The notes beneath the pieces are model-generated. The model did no database searches. It had not been told where the DNA came from and saw only the letters and a list, made by a program, of their open reading frames with translations. Shown one piece after another: positions 12,045-23,337 of a stretch of DNA of 64,000 bases. The first letter of the stretch is position 1. Each line of letters starts with the position of its first letter. This DNA is from Paragyromitra xinjiangensis (Eukaryota > Ascomycota > Pezizomycetes > Pezizales > Discinaceae): contig JBCAMK010000017.1 in assembly GCA_038503065.1 (NCBI GenBank), positions 434,001 to 498,000 on the forward strand. Reading direction: 5' to 3'. Made by a program: the position numbers and the translations under genes.

Positions 12045-14309
12045 ATGCCCACCTACTCTGAGGACGGCGATGGTATAATGGGGGAAAGCACCTATGAGAT
12101 CCTCACAGACTCTACCCTCTTAACAGATGACGAAGATGATGCATCCTCTGTTGCGTCACTAGACGATCAGAGCGAAGAAGAAGATGGTGCCTCTGTAGAG
12201 GATGCCGAGTCTCTTGCAGAATTCCCAGAGAAGGCTGAACACCACGATCCTCATCCAGGAATCCCTGCATTTGGTGGTCTGGACGAACAACCCCTCGAAA
12301 GCAGTGGAATGACTATGAAATCAGACGGGTCGAGCTTGGAACAGATAACATTTGAAGAACCAGAAGAGTACACTGGAGACCAAATTTCGGTCAGCCACAG
12401 CATCTGTGACTTCAATGAAGCTCAGACTAGCGAGATCAACCATCATATCCGGGTCGAAGAACCTCCACCCACGAAGCTCTTTGCTACCGTGCGGCAGACA
12501 ATGAGCAAGTCACAGCTCATCATGGATGAACCCTTCCGTGTCCTCTACGTTGGCTCCACCGTTGCCAAAGATGATATAATCACAAAGCTAGGTGGAGCTT
12601 TAGCTGTTCCCATTACCGAGTCGACAAGCTCTTTAAGCTCTTGGGAGTCGGGATCTAAAGGCTCTCGGTTCAATGTCATTCCTGTTTCCTCATTCGGAAC
12701 TCGCAGCAGCTCTCCAGAGGTCGAACTAGTGGAGTCTTTTGGTGTAGAAATGGCCGTTGACATTTGTACCACCGCAAAGTCTACAAAGCGAGCTGGTCGA
12801 CCGGACACTCTCTGCCTATGGTTGAACGGTAACCAGTCGGTGCAGTCTTCCTACGGCGAGAATGGACCCGAGATTGAGACCCCTGGCTGGAAACTCCCTC
12901 ACCTTGCGGTCGTCTTCTGCTCAGATGATGATAGTACACAGAGAAGAATGACCAGAGTCTATGCCAGGTCGTTCATGGCTAGACATTCCGTTCCCACTCT
13001 AGTTATCTCACAGACCACTCTTTATCACAAGCCAACAGAGAACTACACTCTTGACACGCGAAGTGTGCATATGTGTCTCGAGTCACAATCTGAATCGAAG
13101 TATGGTAACCTCGTGCACAAACGACTACCAGTTGACCTCTCAACATTTCTCAACCTTGATGTTCGTCAATTAAACCGAAACTTGGCTTGCATCACTGGCA
13201 TATCTTCTAGTCAGGAGATTCCTCCAGCCCCAGTGGGCAGAGCGCGTACGTCTTCCTCCGCCATTCTCAACCCATTAATGCGAGATGTAGAAAAGACCCC
13301 CCATCGCCAAAGTGCGTACCCAACAAGCTCCTTGTACTGGATTCGCGAGCAGAAGCGAGATGGTTTGTGGAAAATGTTCCTTGTGGGTTGGCTTTTTGTA
13401 TGTGGCCTTGCCGGAGCGACATTTGCCATCGCCTATATGAAGTTCTCGAAATCTTCCATGGCAGTTGAAGAGGTCACGGAAACTGTTGCGAAAGCCATCA
13501 CAGCGATCACTGCCACTGCCACTATTACATCGAGCCTGGTCCTTCCAACATCGGTTTCAGCCTTTACATCTGTCTATAATTCTATGACACCATCCCCGAG
13601 TATGTCTGTGGCTTGTGAGCCAAAATTGGATATTTCTAGTCTCATCTATGATTCTTCATTACTGTCATTGAACGAGTCGGATCAGTTTAGTATTCATGTC
13701 ATCGGCGATAATCACATTTTAGTACGTCCCCCACAAAAGTACCTGCTTCTCAAGAACCCCCCTACGCTCTACGTCGAGGTTACTCGCAGCGACGAGAAAA
13801 TCGACGCTGAGCTGTCAAAGCTTTTTGACGGTGTCTACACCTTGAAGCTGGATTCAGAGGAAGCTTGGGGCCTGATGAACGTCTCGCTTTGGACAAAGAA
13901 GAAGCCTTTGATGAAAGAGACGCTTGAGGTGGACTTTGGATCACCTTGGCTGAAACTTTCGGGGTGGAAGAAGGTAGCGGAGCAGAAAAAGTCTGAATTG
14001 CAGGCATTCATCGGACAGGCTAAGACAGACGCGAATAAGATCGCAAGCGATCTCAGCCAAACTGCAGGGAAGCAGGCCTCGGAAGTGAAGGACCTGATGG
14101 TGGCAAGGGCAAAGGAACTTACAGAGAGTGTTTCAAGACTCTATCAGGGGACGAAGGATATTGACGTTAAGCGATTCCTACCCTCTGTTGCGCCTTCAGT
14201 CTATGTGCAGACGGCACAGCGACAGGCGAGAAGTGTTTGGGAGAAGAAGGTGGCAGAGGTTGAGGAGAAGAGAGAGGAGGTTAGGAAACGGGGGTGGCTA
14301 CGAACATGA
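12045..14309 (+). CDS. Uncharacterised single-pass membrane protein, 754 aa
   Basis: An unusually long single-exon gene for this window. The first 120 residues are acidic and disordered (TDDEDDASSVASLDDQSEEED). Residues about 160-390 look folded: FRVLYVGSTVAKDDIITKLG, DTLCLWLNG, WKLPHLAVVFCSDDD and ARHSVPTLVISQ alternate beta strands and helices. One clear membrane segment lies near residues 442-466 (MFLVGWLFVCGLAGATFAIAYM). It is followed by a Thr/Ala-rich linker, a beta-rich part (HVIGDNHILVRPP) and a long amphipathic helical tail of charged repeats rich in Lys, Ala and Glu. The topology suggests a tail-anchored-like or nuclear-envelope/ER protein with a folded domain on each side of the membrane. 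I recall similar uncharacterised proteins in other filamentous ascomycetes but can name no function. Confidence 0.8.
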   Translation: MPTYSEDGDGIMGESTYEILTDSTLLTDDEDDASSVASLDDQSEEEDGASVEDAESLAEFPEKAEHHDPHPGIPAFGGLDEQPLESSGMTMKSDGSSLEQITFEEPEEYTGDQISVSHSICDFNEAQTSEINHHIRVEEPPPTKLFATVRQTMSKSQLIMDEPFRVLYVGSTVAKDDIITKLGGALAVPITESTSSLSSWESGSKGSRFNVIPVSSFGTRSSSPEVELVESFGVEMAVDICTTAKSTKRAGRPDTLCLWLNGNQSVQSSYGENGPEIETPGWKLPHLAVVFCSDDDSTQRRMTRVYARSFMARHSVPTLVISQTTLYHKPTENYTLDTRSVHMCLESQSESKYGNLVHKRLPVDLSTFLNLDVRQLNRNLACITGISSSQEIPPAPVGRARTSSSAILNPLMRDVEKTPHRQSAYPTSSLYWIREQKRDGLWKMFLVGWLFVCGLAGATFAIAYMKFSKSSMAVEEVTETVAKAITAITATATITSSLVLPTSVSAFTSVYNSMTPSPSMSVACEPKLDISSLIYDSSLLSLNESDQFSIHVIGDNHILVRPPQKYLLLKNPPTLYVEVTRSDEKIDAELSKLFDGVYTLKLDSEEAWGLMNVSLWTKKKPLMKETLEVDFGSPWLKLSGWKKVAEQKKSELQAFIGQAKTDANKIASDLSQTAGKQASEVKDLMVARAKELTESVSRLYQGTKDIDVKRFLPSVAPSVYVQTAQRQARSVWEKKVAEVEEKREEVRKRGWLRT

Positions 14310-15314
14310 TCGAGGGTATTGTTGCCGAGGACCTTTTCTATTTGTTTCGCTTGGGTGGCAGGCTTATTCATCGTCTTTTCATAAACTGCCTGTATCCGAG
14401 TGTTTTTTTATTTTCTCCCTTCTTTTGTTATTTTTTCCTTTATCTTGTGGCTTCTTTGGGTGGACGGCGATCAATGGGAAAGAGATATGAAAGGATGGGA
14501 AAGGTGTTGGTTTAGGCTTTCTTTTACTATTTTTCCTATGTGTTTAGGGTGCGTATTTTATTGTCTTATTCTTCTCTTCCTCGAAATTCTGGTGTTTTCT
14601 GCTATCTATATCCTGGGTACGATATAGTAGGGGTGGATTTGCGCGGAAATGGTAAGTGATATCATTGGGTTTTATTCGGCGTAGGCTACGAAAATTATTG
14701 GATAAGCTAATCGGAATAGTTTCGAGGATTGCGAGGATGGGCGGGATGGGTTTTTGTCTTGATTGGCCATACTCTTTATTCTCTATTCTCGTTGGACGAC
14801 GAACTGGAAAAACAGCGGTGTCATGGAACACTGGAAACTTGGAAGAGTTGACTACTGGTGTTTTGACAGCAATGTGTTATAAATAGCAGTAAATGGCAAA
14901 CCTATTACCTCCATCTCGTCTGATCTTCTCTTTATCGCAATCGCCGTGTTTTTCTTGACTCTTGACACGCATCCGAGTGACGCGCCGTGAAGACATCGTG
15001 TCGTTTAGATTGATAGAATGGGTGATGCGCGCTGCGCGGCACCGCGACACGTGACGCCAAGGTCTCTTCGATCCTCCATAACAAATAACAACGCTCCTCT
15101 TTCCCCCACATCAACCCAGAGTCCACCAACTCGAGAACCAGCTAGACAAGACCAGACGGACAGCTTCCCACGAAATCACGACTCACCACCAACCACTCAC
15201 CCGCAGAACGCCAAGCCTCCATAAAGCACGAATATATAACGACGTGTCGGCTGTTGCTGTGTCTAATCTGATCTGAGTTTCTAAGACGCCTGATTTCGAC
15301 CGCGCATTTTCACG
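14310..15314. other. Intergenic region
   Basis: About 1 kb between two plus-strand genes. The first half is T-rich 3' sequence. The second half (about 14930-15310) is more GC-rich with many CAAC/CCA-type triplets and is likely the TAF14 promoter and leader. No gene seen. Confidence 0.5.
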
Positions 15315-16552
15315 ATGGCAGAGGTGCGTTCGTTCGTGTACCCCTTTGGTTTCTGGGGCAAGGGGAAGAGGCGCGCACAATGACGCGATTGAAGCGATAG
15401 TCAGGTGAAGAGGAATTTGTGAACGTAGAGCTAACGGGGACCCGGGGAGGGAAAAAATATATATAGGTACAGCGCAAAGTGAAGCTCGTAACACAGCAGT
15501 CGATTTTGTATGTTTAATCACCTGTCTTTTTTTTCCTTTTCCTTTTCCTTTCTCTTCGTCTCTTTTAATGATGTAAAATATAATTCACGTAAAGTGCTAT
15601 TTCTTGTGTGCTAACCTCTTTGCTTTCGGGGAATAGGAATGATGTACCGCCCGCGCATGAGGGATTCCCAATGCGAGAATGGTCCATCCGCATCTTTGTC
15701 CTCGGTCCCAACGGGGAAGAGTTAGCGGCGACTGTCTTCGATAAGGTGACATATAAGCTACACCCGACATTTACCAATCCTACGAGAGGTACGTATCCCA
15801 CATACATCCTATATTACGCTTAAAGGTTGGAGGAGAAGGAGAGGGGGGAAGAGAGAGAAATGCATGGATCAGGCTTGATTGCTGACTTTTTGTGCGCAGT
15901 GTTGAAGAAGGCGCCATTTCTGCTTAGTGAGCAAGGGTGGGGTGAGTTCGATATGGAGATTGTCCTCCATGGTGTGGACAAAGGTGGTGATCACGTTGTT
16001 CGTCATGATCTGAACTTCCAGAAGAACAAATATGAGTCGATCCATACGATCGTAAGTCGATTTTGCCTCGATCACATTCCTCAATTTAGTGCGAATTCTG
16101 ACCCCCTGGCGTTGAGCTGCAGACGTTCACCAACCCACGTCCCAACCTCCTCAAGCAACTTGCCAACTCTGGCCCTGTACCAGGTGCAGACGCCGTGCCC
16201 CCGGAAGAGAATGGTGTCACTAAGCGCGACAAGCGTAAGAATGATGGCGAGGAAAGAGTTAAGAAGAAGTCCCGGAGCGAACGCGCTGTAATTCTCCCCT
16301 TCATATCCAACCCTAGACTCTTCTAACGTGGTCAAACAGTTTGATATGGAGAAACTAGCCGATGGCCTCCAAAAACTTCAAGAAGAGCATCTCCTTCAGG
16401 TCGTACAGATGGTCCACGACAACAAAACCCCCGAGACATATATCAAGAACGATGTCGAGCAAGGGGAGTTCCACGTCGATCTGTACACGTTGCCACAGCA
16501 CTTGACGCAAATGCTCTGGAAATTTGTTCAAGACTGCGGCGTGGAAGTATGA
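15315..16552 (+). CDS. TAF14: TAF14/TFG3-type YEATS protein
   Basis: A histone acyl-lysine reader shared by TFIID, TFIIF, SWI/SNF, INO80 and NuA3 complexes in yeast. Exons 15315-15323, 15473-15507, 15637-15788, 15900-16051, 16123-16287 and 16340-16552 give 241 aa, like yeast Taf14 (244). The YEATS domain runs from about residue 4 to 130: REWSIRIFVLGPNGEELAA, FDKVTYKLHPTFTNPTR, then LLSEQGWGEFDMEIVLHG, which carries the aromatic Gly-Trp-Gly reader loop, and HDLNFQKNKYESIHTI. A basic linker (KRDKRKNDGEERVKKKSR) leads to a C-terminal ET domain starting FDMEKLADGLQKLQEEHLLQ. These parts match Taf14 rather than Yaf9. The first coding exon is only 9 nt (ATG GCA GAG), so the start depends on the first splice. 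Confidence 0.92.
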
Positions 16553-17398
16553 TGAATTAAATCGTCTTAATTAAAAGCTCCACCAGACGAAAAATAACCC
16601 CCCAAACATAAAAACAGAAACAAAAAAATTTTGTTGAGGAAAACCGCCATTCTGCCTTTTCAGATAAGATTCGTCTTTGAGGATGTTTGGGGAGATTGGT
16701 GGGGAAACAAACCCGCAAATTGTGTTTGCCTCAGCCTTGTACATTACATTACTCTACCACCACCTTACTTCTACCGGATTCGGATTTTAACTTCGTTTTT
16801 TTCTTCTTCTCCCGACTCTTGCGTTACCCTTTTGATTTCAGCTTTCTATTCACACCGGTTTTTTTTATAAAAAAACTCTTAGTTCTCTTTCTTACTTTTT
16901 CAACTTTTTATGGTGGGAATTCAATGGGTTTGGGCGACGGGAAAGGCAAAAAATTTGTTTTGTTGGGTCAACTGATGCTGTTGCTGGTTATTTCACTGTT
17001 CTGGAGATATCTACATATTCCACGGGAACTTAGAAATGACAATGGAGTTTAGTGGTCGAGGGGCGATGGGGTTGGATGAAGGGAATTCTATCTACAATCA
17101 CTAGTTTACTACACTTTGGTCCAACGATGGTACGGGTACTATATGCTAGGCTTCCGCCCTTTAAATAGGGTATCATCCTTGTGCTATGAGTCCTTAGACT
17201 CCGTTATAAACCAGAATAGACCCGTAAAAACAATGTCCTTTCAACTTCAAAACCGAATGTCAAATATCCACAAAAATTCACTCTCCACTTATATTCTTCA
17301 CACTTATTAGTAACTAGGTTTCCAACACTAATCTAGCCGCAAAATTAATAGGGAAGCTTCGTTGGGCCATCCTCGTCTTAGTGAGGGGGATATTCGTC
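16553..17398. other. Intergenic region between convergent genes
   Basis: About 850 bp between TAF14 (+) and the first DUF6697-like gene (-). T-rich tracts near 16790-16900 and A-rich stretches fit 3' flanks. No supported gene. Confidence 0.5.
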
Positions 17399-19262
17399 TC
17401 AGATATCATCCTCATCTTCATCGTATTCAGAAGAGTGCCGTTTTCTTTTAGCTTTCCTTTCAATAGGAGATGTAGAAACAAGGGCGTCATATAAACCTCT
17501 ATCATAGGAGATGAACCGCAGTTCCAAAACCTTTAGGCGTAGGTTGGGACGATTATGCTATTCATCAATCAGTCACACTCCAAGCTAATCCGATAAGGGC
17601 ACAAACCTGGTTAAAGAAACTTAATACTTTCTTCCAACTAGACTTTATACACTGGGCTTCTGTAAGAAGTTTCTTTTTCAGGAGTATCTTTTTCCCCCAT
17701 TGATGCTCCAGCAAATGTTCCGCCCATCTGTTCTTATCTCTATCATCGAACGATTGCCACTCGTCCAAAGAAACCTCTCGAATAGATGCAACTAAATATT
17801 TGCCATACAACCTTTACCCAAACTTTCAAGTAAGCATTGTCCTTTTCGTAGCCCGGAATGTGCCATATACCTACAGCCAGTGATTTGAAGCTTTCTTGAT
17901 GAAAATTTGATAGGTTTTTCCAACTTCTTTTTTTAGCCAATCAGCCACATATACCCCGCCATTTTCTCCCGGGTTCTCCGGAAGTAGATGATTCAATCCC
18001 CGGTCTAACGCCATGTATGATCCCGCATTGTATACCGTAGTCTTATTAGGGTTGATAGTACACCATGTTCCTTGAGTTTTCCCACCAATCACGCTAGATA
18101 TCTCTATTCGGCTATGAGTTTTAGGGTCGACAGGAATATTTTGTGGAGAAGCTTGAGTTGCTAGTGTGGTATCGACTAGTGATTGGCTTTTTCGACCTAA
18201 GCTATTCCCGGATTCAGACTCGCTATCGGATGCCTCCCAGTAGGGGCTATAAATCATTGCACGTCCTTTCTTGCTTTTAGTACTCCGTGGCTGCTCTTCT
18301 GCCGAGTCATGCTCGCTTGGGATTCGGCCACATATTGAAGCACCGAGTCTGACACCACTGAGGGTGCCTCCATAGGATCTTCTCGATCCACTTCCACGAA
18401 GCTTTATTACTCTCTGAGGCTTGTTACGCTTACTTACACTCGGCGATTTGCTATCACTATCTGGCCTCGTCGCGCTGGACCCGAAGTAGCTTGATCCTTC
18501 CGAAGGATTAACGATAGATTTGGCGACTGGCCTTGCACTGGGCAAACCAAGGATTTCGAGAGCAGCACATGATGAAGATTTAAGCTCAGGCCCCATTCCA
18601 GCTTCAGGGTCATGATCAGACGTAGGTGGACTCGTTTCATGATCTATAATGAAGTGAGTATCGCCAATATCGAATATCCATGCCAAGGAGCAAACAAACC
18701 TAGAGATATCGGTAGTGATGGAGATTTCTGTATTTGGAAAGAAGAAACACGAGCAGGATGAGTGGGATGAGAGCTCAATGTCTTCCGCGAAGAATTATTT
18801 GATATAGGCGAAGCTTTTGTGACTTGGGCTATTTCTATTACGCCTGCTGCTGCTAGAGGCCGTTTCACGGGCTCAGATATGATCTCCTTCTGAACCTTCA
18901 CACCCACAGGAACTCCAATGCTCCTGGCTACGGTGTTCGATTGCAAAAATTTCAGTTTTTTATCCAAAAGCTTTTGTTTGTTATCGATCAATCGCTCTTT
19001 CTGTTCTCTGGCTTTATGCAGTCGGCTTTGAGCTGCTTTGAGAAGATTTGTGTATGAAGTCACTTCGGCGTCTAACTCTTTCACCGCCTCGCTGGCCTTG
19101 CCAATCTCTTCATCCAATGATGCTAGATCTGACTATAACATTATCATTAGTCCAGGATATGGTTTGAAAGCATTGGAGAACCGAAAGCTGACCTCGGGAG
19201 AAAGTCTCCTGAGGATCAGGTTCCTCATCATCTGAGATCACGATGGAATTAATTAGAGGCAT
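17399..19262 (-). CDS. DUF6697-like protein A: SIM motif, coiled coil, C-terminal Trp-rich domain
   Basis: Minus-strand exons 19193-19262, 18700-19128, 17875-18643, 17607-17811 and 17399-17557 give 543 aa. The N-terminus has IVISDDEE (residues 7-14), a hydrophobic-acidic SUMO-interaction-like motif. A heptad-type coiled coil follows, about residues 25-90 (DEEIGKASEAVKELDAEV onward), then a Ser/Pro-rich disordered middle. The C-terminal domain, about residues 340-520, reads RIEISSVIGGKTQGTW, LLPENPGENGGVYVADW, ASNHWLLYGKYLVAS, EVSLDEWQSF, KNRWAEHLLEHQWGK, KSSWKKVLSFFNQ and SYDRGLYDALV. This pattern resembles the fungal domain DUF6697; the name is from memory. It ends in a basic-acidic tail (KRKRHSSEYDEDEDDI). 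A paralogue lies at 28617-31436 with matching introns after the SIM exon (phase 1) and at the domain end (phase 0). The start at 19262 was chosen because the paralogue starts at the same point; an in-frame ATG 42 nt upstream exists. The composition suggests a nuclear protein. Confidence 0.78.
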
Positions 19263-20809
19263 TTCGGGAGCTATGGTGATATTGGTAATCCCAAGCTGAG
19301 GCAAATTTCTCCTAGTGGACGGTCAACGTGCTTCCTAATCCTATAACTCTCAAACCCAGTTTTCCTAGAGACCAATTAGAGAAAATGCTACATTTCCGAT
19401 ATCGAGGGTATAACTTACTTGCCTTCAATGAAGAGAATGATTTTGGAGACGAATGAAGAAGCTGTGGGATGATGTCGCTAAGGTGTTGGGGGCCAGAAAG
19501 AGATACCCCTGTGCCCTGCAGCTCTTGCAGTCCAAAAAACAATGATCAAAACTTTTAGCAACCCCTCTCTACCAGAATCTCCAAAGATAACGGCAATGAG
19601 AAGGATATGTAGTGGAAACTAAGGAGCAGGGTTGAAGTTTCAAGTTTCTCGAGATGAGCACAAAGAACATGTGGGCAAACCTTACCCGGTGGCCCGTGCA
19701 CTAACCAAGACGGCGTTGCATACGGAACGCGGGTTCCCCGCTCTACTGTCGTCTTCTGGGCAACAGCACAATAAGTGGATTTACGACATCATGGCATGGT
19801 GCCTTACTAGACCCGCAGGCAAGGCAGACTTATGCAAAGTATGACCCATCCACCAGGCTCTATCGAAGGAACCGGTGCAAGTCACCCTCTCCTGCAGGTG
19901 GAGGCTCCCTCGCTTTTGTCGCCAAAGCTTAACAAACATACAATAAAACAGGAAAAACCCACAAAAGTACAATACGCCAGAAATGATAGTGTACCAACTA
20001 TTCTAAAATTCTATCATTTCTTCTATGTAGACCTCTCAGAATCCCCGTAGGCGGTCGAGGCACGATATCACGTTACACACATGCGTAATCATCATCAGGG
20101 TTAGGGCAAGGAGCGACAGTTGAGGATCTTTGGCATAGAACTGCGTACCTAGAAGTTAAAGCCACATGTTTTGATCCTCCTTGAAATGAATATTAATCAG
20201 GCCAACAAGGTGCTTTGACTCATCGATAAGAACTATGTACTTGAATAGCTGGCCCAGTAGAATCTCATCCTAATCTAGCACCAATCATATTCCAACTCTC
20301 ATACTATGTAATCTCAGGAAGGTTTTGGAGAGTAAGGATGCTGTGGCGAGATAGGTTGTGATAACAGTATTCATAGGGCGGTACATTATCTTCCTATACA
20401 TTAGCTAAGGCCTCGATTTTGAAGGGACAAGCATGATTTCTTCTGGTCGCTTTGGAACTCGGTTTCTTTCGGCATATTTTATATCGAGCATATATCGGGA
20501 GAAGGTCAATTGTTGGTGGATAACAAGATAACGCCATCATTAGGCATGTTGTGAGATTTGAGTGATCCCGAACCACTTCCTGTGATTCTGAGCATCACAA
20601 TTAAAACACCAGTTGAGATTAAAAAGCAATAAGTTACCCCTCAGCGGCCCCATTTTCCGATGGCACTCGGCAACGCATAAAATACCGATCGCGTTGGATA
20701 GAAGATCGTATTGAAGAGAGCTGGCGCCCAAATTCTACTAGGTCATGATTTATCACTCTTGAAACCACAAAGTTCTTCCCGCGACTGCGGTATCAAATCA
20801 CCTGACCTA
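19263..20809. other. Intergenic region, no gene seen
   Basis: About 1.5 kb between the start of DUF6697-like protein A and the end of the deaminase gene, both on the minus strand. Frames up to 76 codons have no family features. No clear repeat. Confidence 0.5.
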
Positions 20810-22124
20810 TCATAACTCATGGCTTTCGCGCCAGGAAAGCATCAGCTCCGCCAGCCGCACTTTTTCCTGCTCCCCTCCAAATATTGCACCAATTGCTTGG
20901 AAACTTAAGTCCCAAAGCTGCATGCGAGACAGTCCAAAGTGTTGGGCTACGATCAAGTACTCATTCCAGATCGGCGAACAGAAAACCCCCACGTCATCGG
21001 TCTGTATCATCAAAACAAGCAAATTGTTAATAAACAACCCAGTTTAAAATAGCACCGACACAAAAGGGAAAACCCAAAGAAATATTATGTGCAATGGGTA
21101 GGCATACGCATAAAATCAAAGGACACTTTTTTTCCAGCCACCAATCGCGAAAATGGTGATCTTGGAAAGTCCCAGTTATCATTTTGGCATGCACGTTGCA
21201 GGAAATGCACAATTCCAAAGCGAGCTTCCTCTCCGAGATTTCTGCGCGGATTGCATCAGATATATGGATGACATGGCCAATTCGCTCGGGTTGAAAGGAG
21301 AGAAGAGTGAGAAGTTCTTCGTCACTGGATGTTTGTGCAGCCTCCGCGAAGTGAAGCGTCACTTTTAGACCATTTTCCTTTGCTCTGGCAAAAGCCTCAC
21401 GAAATATTTTGGTGTCTCCTTTCTGGGGCTGTAGTTAGCTCATGATGCATCCTTAATTCGAGGTTGGCATATTGACTAGAGGATCACCGCAAAGATCGAC
21501 TCCCACGACGCCACGATCTTTGTATCGAATGGCTAAATCGATGCATTCTGCGGCCTTTTGGGTTGTGTCCCGACGGTCAACCGAGAGCAAAAGAAATGTT
21601 TTCATGGAGGTTGATGAATCTCGTTCATAATTCTCGATAGCCTCAAGGACTGTCTCGATATATTGATCTTTGGTCAGTCCAGTTTCTTTGAATTCCCTGG
21701 GCGTGGTACGGAGCTCTAAGTAGACAGCGCCGTCACGTTCGAAATCTCGGAGAACACTTTCAGTTGAGTATTGGACGCTTGGAGCATCATTACAAAGCTG
21801 ATATATGTATTTCGAGAATAACGGGAACTTTTTTCGGGTCATTAGTCCTGGCAGCCATGTGACATGGAGGTGTTTCTTACGAATGTTTCGAGGTCATAGT
21901 CCACTTTTCCTGGGGGAATTGCGACTAGGGGATCTTCTAGGGCAAGATCAGGCTCTAATTCCTTCCTTCTCTTGTATATTTCGTACAAGCACTCGCGGGT
22001 AATGCTTCCTGATAAGTGGGCATGGAGCTCCTATCAGAGTTAATCAGCCTGGTTGCCTAACAGATTGGCGGGGGGAAATAACAATCTTTGGCAGCACTTT
22101 GCAGAACGTTTCTAGCCCGTCCAT
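20810..22124 (-). CDS. ADAL: Adenosine deaminase-like protein (ADAL type, N6-methyl-AMP deaminase)
   Basis: A zinc hydrolase of the adenosine/AMP deaminase superfamily; characterised ADAL enzymes convert N6-methyl-AMP to IMP. Exons 22083-22124, 21881-22030, 21477-21827, 21108-21428 and 20810-21001 give 351 aa, the family size. Visible active-site motifs: HAHLSGSI (residues 17-24, zinc ligands), YLELRTTPRE, VVGVDLCGDP, LHFAEA (zinc His plus catalytic Glu), ERIGHVIHI (catalytic His), CISCNVHAKM and TDDVGVF (zinc and catalytic Asp pair), in correct order. The pattern HAHLSGS...HFAE...TDD is that of ADAL rather than classical adenosine deaminase. Exon 1 is 42 nt and ends in phase 0. The gene is divergent from the G-beta gene. 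Confidence 0.92.
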
Positions 22125-23337
22125 TTTTCGGATCCCATCCACGGTTCCCGAAGATTCAACCTCTAACATATTTTTATTGAGGTTTAGGCAGAGAACGTCG
22201 TCTCAATTAGGTGCATACGACGATGGCGGAACAGGCAGTAGCGAACAATGGGAGGAGCCGATGAGGCTAACAGCTTTCTGGGGTCACAAAAAGGAAAGTA
22301 CCCTAGCGGCACTTGCTCGTTCAGGAGGGAAACGGGCGGCATAAGTTCCTGGCGTTCAAGCCACACCGGCAACAAGCCTATCTCTCGGTTTGTCATCACG
22401 GGGAGCTCTTTTTAGTTGGCTCCCCATGGCGGAAAATAAGAGGCAGAAACGAACTCTTAAAGCAGAAACGAACCTCGATGCTAGTAGCCTTCTATAGAAT
22501 CAAACAAACAGCGGACACGCGTTCTCTCTAGCTAAACAGTGGCTTGAGCCTCGGTCGGTACGATCTACGCAGCCGCGAGAAGTTCGCGTTGGTGTCGCCC
22601 TCTCGTCTGTGGAATAATAGCAGGCAAGGCTCAATAGGTCCCTTTATCCTGCCCCCGTCGCCCATTCGCCCGTTTGTCCTCCTCCCCTTTGCATCTGCAT
22701 CTCGACGTCTTCGCTTCTCCACCCGACCTAACTCTCCTTCATCCAGTCTCCCAGCCTTCCCTCACGATTTCTTGTAGCCACCGTTCCGTCCCTCCTCTTC
22801 CTTCTCCTTTCCAGAAGAATCGCCCTCGGAACTTCTCTTTGGAACGGCAGGAGACGAGTCTGAGTGCTGCAGCCCCCGTTACCTACTTACCGGCATCCCT
22901 ACACCAGCTAATTTCCCCTTTTTGCTCTCACCTTACCCGTTCGCGTAGGCGCTAGGCAGCAAGCAAGACAATATCGCATCGCGCCAGCTGCTAAACTCCA
23001 AGACTCTTCCCCCAATCCATCCATCCATCCCCTTTCCTCCTTCCTACCCCCCCCTCCCCCTTCCCCGAATCTCATCTACCCAACCAAACCGTCTTGAACG
23101 ACGTCTGTCAATCTTTCGTGAGGCGTCACTCGATCGTCGTGGGGAAATCGGTTCTTTGTTGTTGCTGTTGCTGTTGTTGCCTATTCGCTCTTTTTCTACC
23201 ATTTTACCTCTTAATTTTCGAACAAAACCAGCTTTTCAGGAATAGCAACCTGATTATCTTTTGCGACGAGCAACCCATCGACCTCTGGAGGAATAGCGTC
23301 GCTCGGCACTCATAAGTACAACAACAATAACATCATA
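22125..23337. other. Divergent promoter region of ADAL-like and G-beta genes
   Basis: About 1.2 kb. From about 22660 to 23090 the plus strand is strongly pyrimidine-rich, with a CATC run near 23015-23030, as in long fungal leaders. A TTG/CTG triplet stretch lies near 23157-23181. No supported coding region. Confidence 0.55.

Noticed and set aside
15900..16552. YAF9 rather than TAF14
   Set aside because: The C-terminal ET domain and the FDKVTYKLHPTFTNPTR block are TAF14-type; YAF9 ends in a coiled coil.
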